NCBI RefSeq assembly: GCF_035918155.1
Contig: NZ_CP109329.1
Coordinates: forward strand, 1-64,000
Source of the DNA: Streptomyces sp. NBC_01591
GTDB lineage: Bacteria > Actinomycetota > Actinomycetes > Streptomycetales > Streptomycetaceae
Reading direction: 5' to 3'
DNA length: 64,000 nucleotides
The first letter of the stretch is position 1. Each line of letters opens with the position of its first letter. Below, in pieces: positions 8,941 through 17,206 of this stretch. A program made the translations under genes and the position numbers. The notes beneath the pieces are model-generated. The model had not been told where the DNA came from. It searched no databases and worked only from the letters and a program-made list of their open reading frames with translations.

Positions 8941-9198
8941 ATGTCCGATGCGAATGTCCGTATCCCTGAGGAGGCCAAGGAGCGGCTTGCCGCGTTCGCG
9001 GCCGCTGAGGGGCTGTCGCTGCGTGCCTATCTGGCGCGTCTGGCCGAGACCATGCTGACTCCGGCCGAGCGGGCTGAGCGTGCGGAGAAGGCGAGGGCCG
9101 CGCTGAAGGAGTGGAACGGCTACGCGCCCACTCCGGCCGAGCAGGACGACCTGGACAGTGAGCCGGACCGGCGCCTGGCCCGGGTGACGAGCCGGTGA
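8941..9198 (+). CDS. Antitoxin-like protein (VapB/RHH type)
   Basis: 85 residues. The start NVRIPEEAKERLAAFAAAEG, then LSLRAYLARL, has the strand-helix-helix pattern of small ribbon-helix-helix antitoxins. The acidic, charged C-terminal tail would wrap the toxin. Start ATG 8941 follows GGGAAGGGAG. It overlaps the next gene by 4 bp (GTGA), as antitoxin-toxin pairs commonly do. It probably represses its own promoter through the palindrome at 8900. Confidence 0.65.
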   Translation: MSDANVRIPEEAKERLAAFAAAEGLSLRAYLARLAETMLTPAERAERAEKARAALKEWNGYAPTPAEQDDLDSEPDRRLARVTSR

Positions 9199-9587
9199 CC
9201 GACGCGGTGCACATCGTCCTGGACGAAACGGCGATGGAAGCGGCCGGCCAGGGCAATGTCCTTGCCTCTCGTCTCATCCACCGGGCCCATGCCGAATCCG
9301 GCTGGTTCCTGTACGCCCCGGCGTGCGCTCTTGTCGAGGCCGACCGTGCGCGACCCGGCACGGCCGAGCACCTTGCCGCGTTGCCGGGCATCACCGTCCT
9401 GGACCTGGACCTGGATCTGGATCTGGCTGCGGCCCTGGCCCTCGCCCGGCAGGGCACGTGGGCGGCGGCTCACAGCCAGTACGCGGCGCAGCCCACCCCG
9501 GACCGCCCCGATGGAGCGATCATCGCCACCACTGCCGCGAAGCGGTGGGAGGTCGAGCGGGTGCGTGTACTGGATCTCAACGCCTGA
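9195..9587 (+). CDS. PIN-domain-like toxin (VapC type)
   Basis: 130 residues from GTG 9195. Acidic residues fall where a PIN nuclease needs them: Asp in HIVLDETAME, Glu in CALVEADRAR and Asp in PDRPDGAIIATTA near the C-terminus. VapC toxins cut RNA. A run of alternating Asp-Leu (VLDLDLDLDLAAAL) is unusual and comes from a short DNA repeat (CTGGAC/CTGGAT), which could vary in copy number. Confidence is limited because PIN domains are divergent. Confidence 0.6.
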   Translation: MTDAVHIVLDETAMEAAGQGNVLASRLIHRAHAESGWFLYAPACALVEADRARPGTAEHLAALPGITVLDLDLDLDLAAALALARQGTWAAAHSQYAAQPTPDRPDGAIIATTAAKRWEVERVRVLDLNA

Positions 9588-9663
9588 CCCGGGCCCGTGC
9601 CCTTCTCACAGGGGCACGGGGAGAGCTGCGAACCGTTGACGCTCTCGGCCGGCGAAGCCGACC

Positions 9664-10521
9664 TCAGCCCTCGTGTCCTTTCGATCTCCGGCTCGCCGGC
9701 CGGGCGTCGGTGACGGTGAACGGGCGCAGGTCTTCGGGGGTGTGGGCGATCTCGTCGCCGGTGAGGTGTGCGGGAAGGATTTCGGGGTCGCCTGCGGCGA
9801 GGACTGCGCGCAGGAGGCGGCGTGCGGTGGATTCGCGGTCCAGGGCGCGGCCGTTGCGGGAGGTGAGGAGTGGTCCGGTGTGTTCGGTGGAGCCGGCGGG
9901 TGCGCGGTGGGTGCGGTGGGGCAGGTATTCGTCGACGGCGCCGGTGATTTCGCGGGGGAAGGCGAGGAGCCGGGTGCCGCCGCCTTTCTGGGGGACGTCC
10001 CAGGTGTTGCGGTGCTGTTCGGTGTGGCGGGCCTGGATGAGGAGGTCGCAGATCTGGCCGGGGCGCAGGCCGGCGAGCAGGAGGTAGACGAAGAGCCGGG
10101 CGCGTTCGGGTTCGGAGCCGCGGTATCGGTCGGCGGCGGACCGGATCGCGGCGGCGCATTCGCGGGTGGTCACGCGGGTGGCGGGGGTGTTGCCGACGCG
10201 GCCGCGGACCGCTTCGGTGGCGGGGTTGTCCGCGGCAAGGCCCTGGGCGATGGCGTATCCGTAGAAGGAGCGCAGGACGGATACGGCCTTGGCTCTGGTG
10301 CGGGCGGTGCTGCCGCGGCGGGTGTCGGCCCAGCGCCCGACGGCGAGGGGGCCGGTGGCCCAGCAGTCGATGTCCTCGGCGACGCAGAAGGTGAGCCAGG
10401 AGCGGACGTCGCGTGCGTAGCCGTCGAGGGCGTCGTTGCTGAACGGGCCGCCGCGTCCGTTGTTGGGGCCGGCGAGCCAGTCGTCCAGGAGCTGGAGAGC
10501 GTAGCCGTCGAGTGCTGTCAT
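9664..10521 (-). CDS. Tyrosine recombinase-like protein, catalytic C-terminus missing
   Basis: 285 residues. The N-terminal SAM-like core-binding domain (about 10-115) and the beginning of the catalytic domain are clear: Arg in LLAGLRPGQICDLL and the Lys region QKGGGTRLLAFP. The later HxxR box and the nucleophilic Tyr are not present; the tail instead reads GDEIAHTPEDLRPFTVTD. It is therefore probably a remnant or a regulator without strand-exchange activity. Its start lies just inside a 14-bp inverted repeat pair (10535-10653). Confidence 0.6.
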   Translation of the reverse strand: MTALDGYALQLLDDWLAGPNNGRGGPFSNDALDGYARDVRSWLTFCVAEDIDCWATGPLAVGRWADTRRGSTARTRAKAVSVLRSFYGYAIAQGLAADNPATEAVRGRVGNTPATRVTTRECAAAIRSAADRYRGSEPERARLFVYLLLAGLRPGQICDLLIQARHTEQHRNTWDVPQKGGGTRLLAFPREITGAVDEYLPHRTHRAPAGSTEHTGPLLTSRNGRALDRESTARRLLRAVLAAGDPEILPAHLTGDEIAHTPEDLRPFTVTDARPASRRSKGHEG

Positions 10522-10534
10522 GGAGGCACTTTAT

Positions 10535-10653
10535 GTTGCGTAACAGCCAGAGTGCGAGCCACTCCCCCTTACTGCAGGTCTCTTCATCGTGCGAGCCCGG
10601 GACCTGCCCACGCATGCGCAGAGCATTCAAGGAAGGGGGGCTGTTACGCAACT
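10535..10653. repeat. 14-bp inverted repeat pair upstream of the integrase-like gene
   Basis: GTTGCGTAACAGCC (10535-10548) recurs inverted as GGCTGTTACGCAAC (10640-10653), perfectly matched, with 91 bp between. It could be a recombinase binding region or the ends of a small non-autonomous element. Confidence 0.6.
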
Positions 10654-10689
10654 CAGTTCATTCCGTCTTCTGACAGGAGGGGCGGTCAG

Positions 10690-10908
10690 TGGACGTGCAC
10701 GCACCCCCAGGCGCTGGAACTCGCTATGCGGCTGCGGGACTTGTGGGCGGCTTCGGGGATGACACTCAAGGAACTGTCCCGGCGGACTGGGGCGAGTCCC
10801 GCCACTCTGTCCCGCGCCCTGAAGGAGTTCGCACAGGAGCACGGCACGCACCACATGAAGTTCATGCTGGTCGGCGCCTTCTCCAAGTACCTGGAGAAGG
10901 CGCCGACC
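10690..10908 (+). pseudogene. Fragment of a helix-turn-helix protein
   Basis: In frame from 10690 the sequence reads CTHPQALELAMRLRDLW, then GMTLKELSRRTGASPATLSR, a clear Xre-type helix-turn-helix. It has no good start codon at its left end (an in-frame ATG lies at 10726). It loses recognisable protein character at the perfect hairpin (10869-10908). I read it as a truncated Streptomyces regulator or transposase-associated HTH gene. Confidence 0.4.
10869..10908. repeat. Perfect 16-bp hairpin
   Basis: Arms GGTCGGCGCCTTCTCC (10869-10884) and its exact complement (10893-10908) enclose an 8-nt loop. No U-tract follows. It may be a terminator-like structure, a recombination site, or the footprint of an element end. 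Confidence 0.6.
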
Positions 10909-10929
10909 TGGGTGCAAGTCAAGGGTGGG

Positions 10930-11062
10930 GTGCGGCCTGTCGGCAGGCGTGGGAGCAGTAGACCGCGTCGCGGCGTGGTCGTGGCCGCGTGCGAACCGCC
11001 GGCCGCACGCCGGGCACCGTACGACGTGCTCGGTCTCCGAGAACTGGGACGCTGGTCGCCAT
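10930..11062 (-). pseudogene. Scrap of a zinc-ribbon protein (two frames)
   Basis: On the minus strand one frame reads HVVRCPACGRRFARG and the next frame reads DAVYCSHACRQAA. Together they resemble CPxC...CSxACRQ zinc ribbons of small Streptomyces proteins, broken by a frameshift. No start or stop context supports an intact gene. Confidence 0.25.
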
Positions 11063-11432
11063 AAGCAGCGACGCGATGCGAGACGGGTACTACCACGGCC
11101 GGATCACCTCGGACGTCCCGCCGACGCCCGCCAGGGCGGCAGCGGTGACGTTCGCCCTGGGCAAGACGCCGCTCGTCGGCCTGGCGGTGCAGGATCCGCC
11201 GCTGGAGTTCCTGGCCCGGGACGGCGCCTACCTGGGACCGCCCGAGATGGCGGCGGGGCTTGCGGGGCATGGGGGCACCTCCGAACGGGTGAGGGTGATC
11301 GAGGTAGTCGTTCCTCGGCAACCGACGGATGCGAGCGTGACGCGCCCACAATCGGAGGAATGCCGAAAGCAGGGCACCGAACGGGGATCCAATTGGCTGG
11401 TTGCCCAACCGATTCGACCCGAGGATGTCCCC

Positions 11433-11636
11433 ATGCGTCGTGCCCTTACAGCGGTTGCCTTGTGCGCCTCGACCGTTGCTCTCACGCTCGGAAGCGCGGG
11501 ATTCGCCAACGCGGAAGCTTGGATCTTCCCGCAACAGTGCTTGGACGGGGGCGGGCAGGTTATGCAGATCGAGCCCGGGCTAGGCACCTGCGTCGGCGGG
11601 ACGTACGACGGCACCGAGGTGCGAGAGCGAGCCTGA
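11433..11636 (+). CDS. Small secreted protein
   Basis: 67 residues with a textbook Sec signal peptide: MRRALTAVALCA, a hydrophobic core, and a likely cleavage after AGFANA. The mature part is about 40 residues with two cysteines (QCLDGGG and GTCVGG) that could form one disulphide bond. I recognise no family. The frame is open further upstream (from 10989), but the signal sequence fixes the start at ATG 11433. Confidence 0.55.
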   Translation: MRRALTAVALCASTVALTLGSAGFANAEAWIFPQQCLDGGGQVMQIEPGLGTCVGGTYDGTEVRERA

Positions 11637-11739
11637 GCCCATTCGATTCCACTGTGATCGCATCGCCCCGCCGAACTGTTCGGCGGGAGCGCCCCTCGTA
11701 CACAGAGTGGCTTCGTCATCAGGGTGCTTCTCTCTTCTT

Positions 11740-11905
11740 GGTCAATCAGGGCGATGCCGTGGTCGCTGCATTGGGCCCCCTGGGCCCCGGTGTCGGGGAC
11801 GGCGGCTTCGATGCCGCCGAGGTCGGTCGCGGTCAGGCGCAGGTCGAAGGCAACCAGGTTGTCGCGCAGGTGCGGGCGGCGGGAACTGCCAGGGAGCAAT
11901 CGTCA
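11740..11905 (-). pseudogene. Aldo/keto reductase 3' remnant
   Basis: The minus strand encodes LPGSSRRPHLRDNLVAFD followed by LRLTATDLGGIEAAVPDTG. This matches the C-terminal region of aldo/keto reductases (PGTRRPEHLEENLAA...LT..DL..IE.A.P). The catalytic barrel is missing. It is a scrap flanking the acetyltransferase gene. Confidence 0.5.
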
Positions 11906-11930
11906 AGACCTGTGGATCGGATGAGTTTGG

Positions 11931-12737
11931 CTATTGGTTCTGTTGGTCCGCGTCGAGTAGTTCGGTGAGGCGGCGAACTGCGAAGGAGACCAGCGGCTGC
12001 ACCGGGATCAGTCGACATGGGGCGTCGCCGACCATTACCTCCTCGATGCCGGCCTGCTCCTCAAATTCGCGGCCGATGGCGGGGAAGTACCTCCCGTTGT
12101 CGTTGCCGACGTCGAGCGTCTCGACCCACACCCGCTCGCCGTCGAGGTCCCGTGGGAAGCGACGGACCTTCAGGCGCGGGTTGGGTGTGAGTGTTTCGGC
12201 GTAGTGCAGGAAGGTGTTGCGGTCGTGGCCGACCCCCACGAGGAGGATGTGGCCCCCGAGGTCGTTCAGACGGCCGAACGGCGACGTGCGGCCGACCGCG
12301 AATCCGAGCGTCTGACGGCGAACGATGTCGGCTGCCTGAGCGCCGATGGCGGCGACGGACGCCTGCGGATGCGAGCTACGCACGCTCTCGGGCAAGGAAC
12401 GCAGGAGTTCGGGGACGGCGCCCATGCCGGTGGATGGCAGGTCGGGATGAAAGGTGGGTACGGCCGCGCGCCGTTCGATCACCGCGGCATCGGGGATACC
12501 GACGCGATCGGGGTCGGGATCGGTGACCTGCCAGGTGAAGGTGGGAGTAACGAGCGTTCCGGCCGGGCCAAGTGTGGTGCGCAGACTGCCGATCACGGTG
12601 GCGGCTCCGCCGTCGACGCGGCCGATGCTGGACAGAGACGAGTGCACGATCACGGACATGCCTCCCTGGACCCCGACCTTGCGCCATCCCTCCACCAGGT
12701 CAGAGTTGGTCAGCCCGTCGGTTCGCGGCTCGGTCAT
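11931..12737 (-). CDS. AAC(3)-family N-acetyltransferase
   Basis: 268 residues from MTEPRTDGLTNSDL (ATG 12743 lies two codons earlier). Typical AAC(3) motifs are present: VIVHSSLSSIGRVDGGAAT at the N-terminus, RSSHPQASVAAIG, then SPFGRLNDLGGHILLVGVGH and NTFLHYAE. The family transfers acetyl from acetyl-CoA to the 3-amino group of 2-deoxystreptamine aminoglycosides, but many chromosomal members are uncharacterised, so resistance is only possible. It lies downstream of the interrupted esterase gene on the same strand, 52 bp away, so the transposon probably cut it off from that promoter. Confidence 0.85.
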   Translation of the reverse strand: MTEPRTDGLTNSDLVEGWRKVGVQGGMSVIVHSSLSSIGRVDGGAATVIGSLRTTLGPAGTLVTPTFTWQVTDPDPDRVGIPDAAVIERRAAVPTFHPDLPSTGMGAVPELLRSLPESVRSSHPQASVAAIGAQAADIVRRQTLGFAVGRTSPFGRLNDLGGHILLVGVGHDRNTFLHYAETLTPNPRLKVRRFPRDLDGERVWVETLDVGNDNGRYFPAIGREFEEQAGIEEVMVGDAPCRLIPVQPLVSFAVRRLTELLDADQQNQ

Positions 12738-12789
12738 TCGCATGCTTGAGGATCTCCGTCTTCAGGGTGGTGGGTGCATCGCTCCTCCG

Positions 12790-13677
12790 TCACCTGGCCA
12801 GCGCCGTGCGGAGGAACGCGAGGATCTCCGCCTGGGCAGCCTCGGCCTGTGGTTCCACGCCGGGCATGGCGAGGAACGCGTGCCTCGCGCCCGGGTATTC
12901 GGAAAGCCGCACGGGCGTCCCGGCCGCGTGGAGCCGCTCGGCGTAGCGGCGGCCGTGATCGGCGACCGCGTCCTGGGTGGGCACCACCACGAGCGCGGGG
13001 GCGAGTCCGCTCAGGTTGTCGGCGTACAGGGGCGAAAGTGCGCTGGCATCGGTTCCCGGCGGGACGGCGAGCCGCTGGAAGAGCCGCAGTTGCGGCAGGG
13101 CGCGGGTCGGGCTGTATGCGTACTCGACCATCGACGGGTAGTCGTACATCGTCTCGGTCACGTCGACGGCGGGGTTGACCAGCACCTGCGCTTTGAGCTC
13201 CAGGCCGGTCTTCCGGGCCCGGATGGCCGTCAGGGCGCTGATCAGGGCGCCGCAGCTCTCGCCGAAGACGGCCGTGCGCCCCGGGTCGACGCCCCACTGC
13301 GCCACGTGCTGCAGCACGTGCTGCAGCACGTCCCAGGCGTCGTCGGCGGCATTCGCGAGCGGGCTGTCCGGGGCGAGGAGGCGGTGCTCGACCGAGACGA
13401 CGAGCGCGGGCAGCACCGCGGCGAGGTGGCTGTTGGTCCAGTCGCACTGCACCGCCGTGCCCACGAAGCTGCCTCCGTGGACATGGACCACGAGCGGGAG
13501 GTCGGTTCGGGCGGCGGCCTCGCCGTCGCCCGACGAGGCCGGCCGGTACACCCGGACCGGTAGGTCGCGGCCGGGCAGCGCGATCTGCTGCCAGTCGATC
13601 GCGGCGCCGGGGTCCGGCTCCCCGGTGATCGCCCGCATCGCGCTGGAGGCCCGGAAGCGGTTCTCCGCGTTGCGGTA
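12790..13677 (-). pseudogene. HSL-family esterase, C-terminal part (split by transposon)
   Basis: The alpha/beta hydrolase body is complete: VVHVHGGSFVGTA (HGG oxyanion motif), FGESCGALI (nucleophile Ser), PTQDAVADHG (Asp) and YPGARHAFLAM (His). The natural N-terminus is missing; the first 26 codons lie 11 kb away at 24635-24714. Removing the Tn3 element and one CGGTA copy gives an uninterrupted frame, with LLAY from the right side joining RNAENRFRASS on the left, for a protein of about 320 residues. An internal ATG at 13638 could in principle give a shortened product. Confidence 0.85.
13673..13677. repeat. 5-bp target site duplication, left copy (CGGTA)
   Basis: CGGTA immediately precedes the GGGG terminus of the transposon and is repeated directly after the right terminus at 24635-24639. 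Five base pairs is the standard Tn3-family duplication. Confidence 0.9.
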
Positions 13678-13732
13678 GGGGTCTGACCGAGATACGCGTC
13701 AAAGGGGCAACGGGATGATCTTGAAGCCCTGA
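13678..13732 (+). repeat. Left terminal inverted repeat of the Tn3-family element
   Basis: 55 bp beginning GGGGTCTGACCGAGATACGC. It matches the reverse complement of 24580-24634 except at repeat positions 6, 22 and 47. This is longer than the classic 38-bp Tn3 repeat but within the range for the family. Confidence 0.9.
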
Positions 13733-13810
13733 GCGCCCGTCGGCCGTCACCCATTCGGCTCAGTGTCGTTGGTGGTGATGTTGAGCGTCGTCTGGGGCCT
13801 GGGGTGGGTT

Positions 13811-16800
13811 GTGACATCGATTGAACGGACCGCGTATCCGCGGTTCAAGCGGCTGATCACCGCGCATGAGCTGCATCTGTTCTTCTCCCCGAGCCGCGAT
13901 GAGCTGGAGTGGGCGGCCGATGCCACGGACTGCGATGAGCATCTGCTGGCGCTGCTGCTGATGCTGAAGTCGTACCGGCGTATGGGGTGTTTCCCAGCGT
14001 TGGAGGATGTCCCGGAGATGGTGGTGGACTTCGTCCGGCGGGCGGTGGAGCTGCCGGAGGGCACGCTGCCGGTGTACCGGGCGGAGCGGACGGCCAAGCA
14101 TCACCGGGGCCTGGTCCGCAAGCAGGCCGGCGTGACGTACGACCAGGCCAGGGCTCGGGGGATCGTCGAGCAGTCGATCCGCAAGGAGGCCGCGGCGAAG
14201 AACCGCCCGGCGGATCTGATCAACATCGCGCTGGAGAAGGTGGTGGAGGCCGGGCTGGAGCTGCCCGGTTTCTCGACCTTCGACAAGCTGGCGTCGAAGA
14301 TCCGCACCGAGGTGAACGTCTCGATCTGCACGGGTATCCACGACCGCATGAGCGCTGCTCAGCGGGCGGGGCTTATGCGGCTGCTGGAGGAGCGCGACAG
14401 TGACGGGACGACGCTGTTCAACCGGCTAAAGAAGCCCGCCAAGGGCCCGACCTGGTCGCACTTCAAGAACCTGACCAAGCGTCTGGAATGGCTGGACGAG
14501 CTCGGCGACACCGACGTGTGGATGGACGGAGTCGCCGCGGGGAAGGTCACCGACTTCGCCGGGGAGGCGAACGCGGCGGATGCCTCGGAGCTGCGGGACT
14601 TCGTCCCCGTCAAGCGCATCGCGCTGGTCGCGGCCCTGACGCACAAGGCGCGGATGCGGGTGCGGGACGACCTGGCGATGATGTTCTGCAAGCGTGTGGC
14701 GACGAAGATCAAGAAGGCCAAGGCGGAGCTGGAGGAGATCCGGCTCGCCGAGCGGGAGATCGTCGAGTCCCTGATCGGGAACTACCGCACGGTGCTCAAG
14801 CACATCGACGCGGGCGGCCCGGCCCAGGAGGCGCTCACGAAGGCCGCGGCCATGACCGCCGAGGTCCGCCAGGCCCTGGAGGGTCTGGACGAGGAGGCGC
14901 CGGTGGACGAGGTTGCGACGCGGCTGGAGGGCAGGGTCTCCCCGGCGGTCCTCGCCCTGGTGAAGGCTCAGGTGGTGCAGGCTGGCGGGTTCGGCGCGGT
15001 CACCCGCGCGGTGGACGGCTTCGGCGGGTTCGCGAAGCAGTACGAGCAGATCGAGAAGGTCTCCGCCCATCACGGCAACTTCTGGGAAGTGCTGCTGTAC
15101 GGGCAGATCGGCCGGGACCGTGCGGTGATGTTCGACCTGGCCGACAACGACAAGTTGAAGTTCACCGCGACCAGCGAGGACAGCCGGGTGCTGGACGCCC
15201 TCGCGCATGCCCAGCGCCACCAGGCGGCCCGCGGCGAGTACATCACCGCCTTCAACGAGGAGGGCAAGGAGGTCGATATCTCCTTCGCCACCCAGAACTG
15301 GCGCAAGGCGGTGGTCGACAAGACCCGCTCGGGGCAGTTCGTGCGCAAGCACTTCGAGGCGATGGTCTTCACCGCGCTCGCCGAGGAACTGCGGACCGGC
15401 GACGTCGCGGTGGTCGGCTCGGAGGAGTACGCCGATTGGTCCGAGCAGCTGCTGGCCTGGGAGGTCGTCCAGGAGACGCTGGGGTCCTACCTGGTGGAGG
15501 TCGGCCTCGCCGAGGCGGGCGAGAGCGCCGAGTTCGACGCGACGTTCTTCCGCCGGCAGCTGGAGGACAAGCTGCGCGGCGCCGCCGCAGCGGCGGACGC
15601 CGGGTACCCGGAGAACGACGGCCTGGTCATCGACCCGGAGACGGGCATCCCGTCGCTGAAGGCGTTCCGGGCTGACGGCCAGCGGCCCTCGGCGAAGCGG
15701 CTGGAGCAGGAGATCAAGGCGAGGATGCCGGAGCGTTCCCTGATGGGGATCGTGGCCCGGACCGCGTACTGGGTGGAGTGGTGGCGCCGTTTCGGCCCGC
15801 CGTCCGGCAACGAGCCCAAGCTCACCGACCCCTTGGGCCGCTACGTGATCGTCACGTTCGTCAAGGGCACCAACATGGGTCCGTACGAGGCCGCCCGGCA
15901 CATCCCCGGCGTGAGCGGGCACGAGCTGTCGTACGTCGCCAACAAGCACTTCTCGATCGTGCTGCTGAACGAGGCGGTCGCCGACCTGGTGAACGCGCAC
16001 GCCCGCCTCGACATCTCGCAGGCGTGGGGCGACGGGACCGCCGTCGCGGCGGACGGCACCCACATGGACACCTATCTCGACAACCTGCTCTCCGAGACGA
16101 GCGTCCGGTACGGCAAGCCGGGCGGCATCGCCTACCACCACGTCTCGGACACCTACATCGCGTTGTTCACGCACTTCATCCCGTGCGGGGTGTGGGAGGC
16201 CGTCTACATCATCGAGGGCCTGCTGAAGAACACCTCCGAGGTGCAGCCGACCACCGTGCACGCGGATACCCAAGGCCAGAGCTTCCCTGTCTTTGCGCTC
16301 GCCCACCTGCTGGGCTTCGACTTGATGCCCAGGATCAGGAACTGGAAGGAACTGACCTTCTACCGGCCCTCCAAGACCACGGAGTACGTGCACATCGACG
16401 CCCTGTTCGGCGAGCCGGGCAAGCACGTCATCGACTGGGGCCTGATCGAGTCCCAGTTCCGCCACCTGATGCGCGTGGCCGTCTCCGTACGCGAGGGCAC
16501 CATCTCCTCCTCCACACTGCTCAAGCGCCTGCGCTCGGGGTCGCGGAAGAACGCCACCTACGCCGCCTTCCGCGAGGTCGGCCGCGTGATCCGCACCGTG
16601 CAGCTGCTGCGCTACCTCTCGGACGCGCCGCTGCGCCGGCGGGTGACCGCGGCGACCAACAAGGTCGAGTCGTTCAACCGGTTCTCCCAGTGGATCGGCT
16701 TCGGCAACCGCGGTGTCATCGCGGACAACGACCCCATCGAGCAGGAGAAGGTGATGAAGTTCAACGCGCTGCTCACGAACGCGGTGATCTTCCATAACGC

Positions 16801-17032
16801 CCTGGATATCGCGGAGATCGTGCGGCAGCTGCTGGAGGAGGGATGGGAGATCGGCCCGGAGGACTTGGCGCACATCTCGCCGTACCTGACTGAGCACGTC
16901 AACCGGTTCGGCGAGTACTCCACTCACGAGCTCGGCATTCAGCCCGAGGCGTACGACCCGAAACTCGACGTCGACTTCACCCCGCTGCGCGAGCAGGATC
17001 TGCCCGCTGCCGGCCTTGGTCAGGCTGCCTGA
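13811..17032 (+). CDS. tnpA: Tn3-family transposase TnpA
   Basis: 1,073 residues from GTG 13811 (preceded by GGGGTGGG), the usual size for this family. The N-terminal DNA-binding part starts VTSIERTAYPRFKRL. The C-terminal DDE catalytic domain keeps its acidic residues in VAADGTHMDTY (about residue 748), TTVHADTQGQS (about 818) and NKVESFNRFSQW (about 952). The end reads PLREQDLPAAGLGQAA, which is also found in a second, broken copy at 25658. It binds the 55-bp ends and catalyses replicative transposition, leaving a cointegrate for TnpI to resolve. An in-frame GTG at 13763 is less likely to be the start. Confidence 0.95.
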   Translation: MTSIERTAYPRFKRLITAHELHLFFSPSRDELEWAADATDCDEHLLALLLMLKSYRRMGCFPALEDVPEMVVDFVRRAVELPEGTLPVYRAERTAKHHRGLVRKQAGVTYDQARARGIVEQSIRKEAAAKNRPADLINIALEKVVEAGLELPGFSTFDKLASKIRTEVNVSICTGIHDRMSAAQRAGLMRLLEERDSDGTTLFNRLKKPAKGPTWSHFKNLTKRLEWLDELGDTDVWMDGVAAGKVTDFAGEANAADASELRDFVPVKRIALVAALTHKARMRVRDDLAMMFCKRVATKIKKAKAELEEIRLAEREIVESLIGNYRTVLKHIDAGGPAQEALTKAAAMTAEVRQALEGLDEEAPVDEVATRLEGRVSPAVLALVKAQVVQAGGFGAVTRAVDGFGGFAKQYEQIEKVSAHHGNFWEVLLYGQIGRDRAVMFDLADNDKLKFTATSEDSRVLDALAHAQRHQAARGEYITAFNEEGKEVDISFATQNWRKAVVDKTRSGQFVRKHFEAMVFTALAEELRTGDVAVVGSEEYADWSEQLLAWEVVQETLGSYLVEVGLAEAGESAEFDATFFRRQLEDKLRGAAAAADAGYPENDGLVIDPETGIPSLKAFRADGQRPSAKRLEQEIKARMPERSLMGIVARTAYWVEWWRRFGPPSGNEPKLTDPLGRYVIVTFVKGTNMGPYEAARHIPGVSGHELSYVANKHFSIVLLNEAVADLVNAHARLDISQAWGDGTAVAADGTHMDTYLDNLLSETSVRYGKPGGIAYHHVSDTYIALFTHFIPCGVWEAVYIIEGLLKNTSEVQPTTVHADTQGQSFPVFALAHLLGFDLMPRIRNWKELTFYRPSKTTEYVHIDALFGEPGKHVIDWGLIESQFRHLMRVAVSVREGTISSSTLLKRLRSGSRKNATYAAFREVGRVIRTVQLLRYLSDAPLRRRVTAATNKVESFNRFSQWIGFGNRGVIADNDPIEQEKVMKFNALLTNAVIFHNALDIAEIVRQLLEEGWEIGPEDLAHISPYLTEHVNRFGEYSTHELGIQPEAYDPKLDVDFTPLREQDLPAAGLGQAA

Positions 17033-17206
17033 ACGTCTGTCCCAGGAGCTCCTCCTCGTGTGCGCTGGCCCGACAGCCGAAGCGGCGCCCGAAGTCATCC
17101 CATGGCTTCGGGAACTGATCCAGAGCGCTGGGGTTCGGCTCTCGTTCGGTGGGTGTGGCCGGTCGATTCCTGGCAGACTGAAAACTTGGTTCGGGAGGGG
17201 GCGTGG

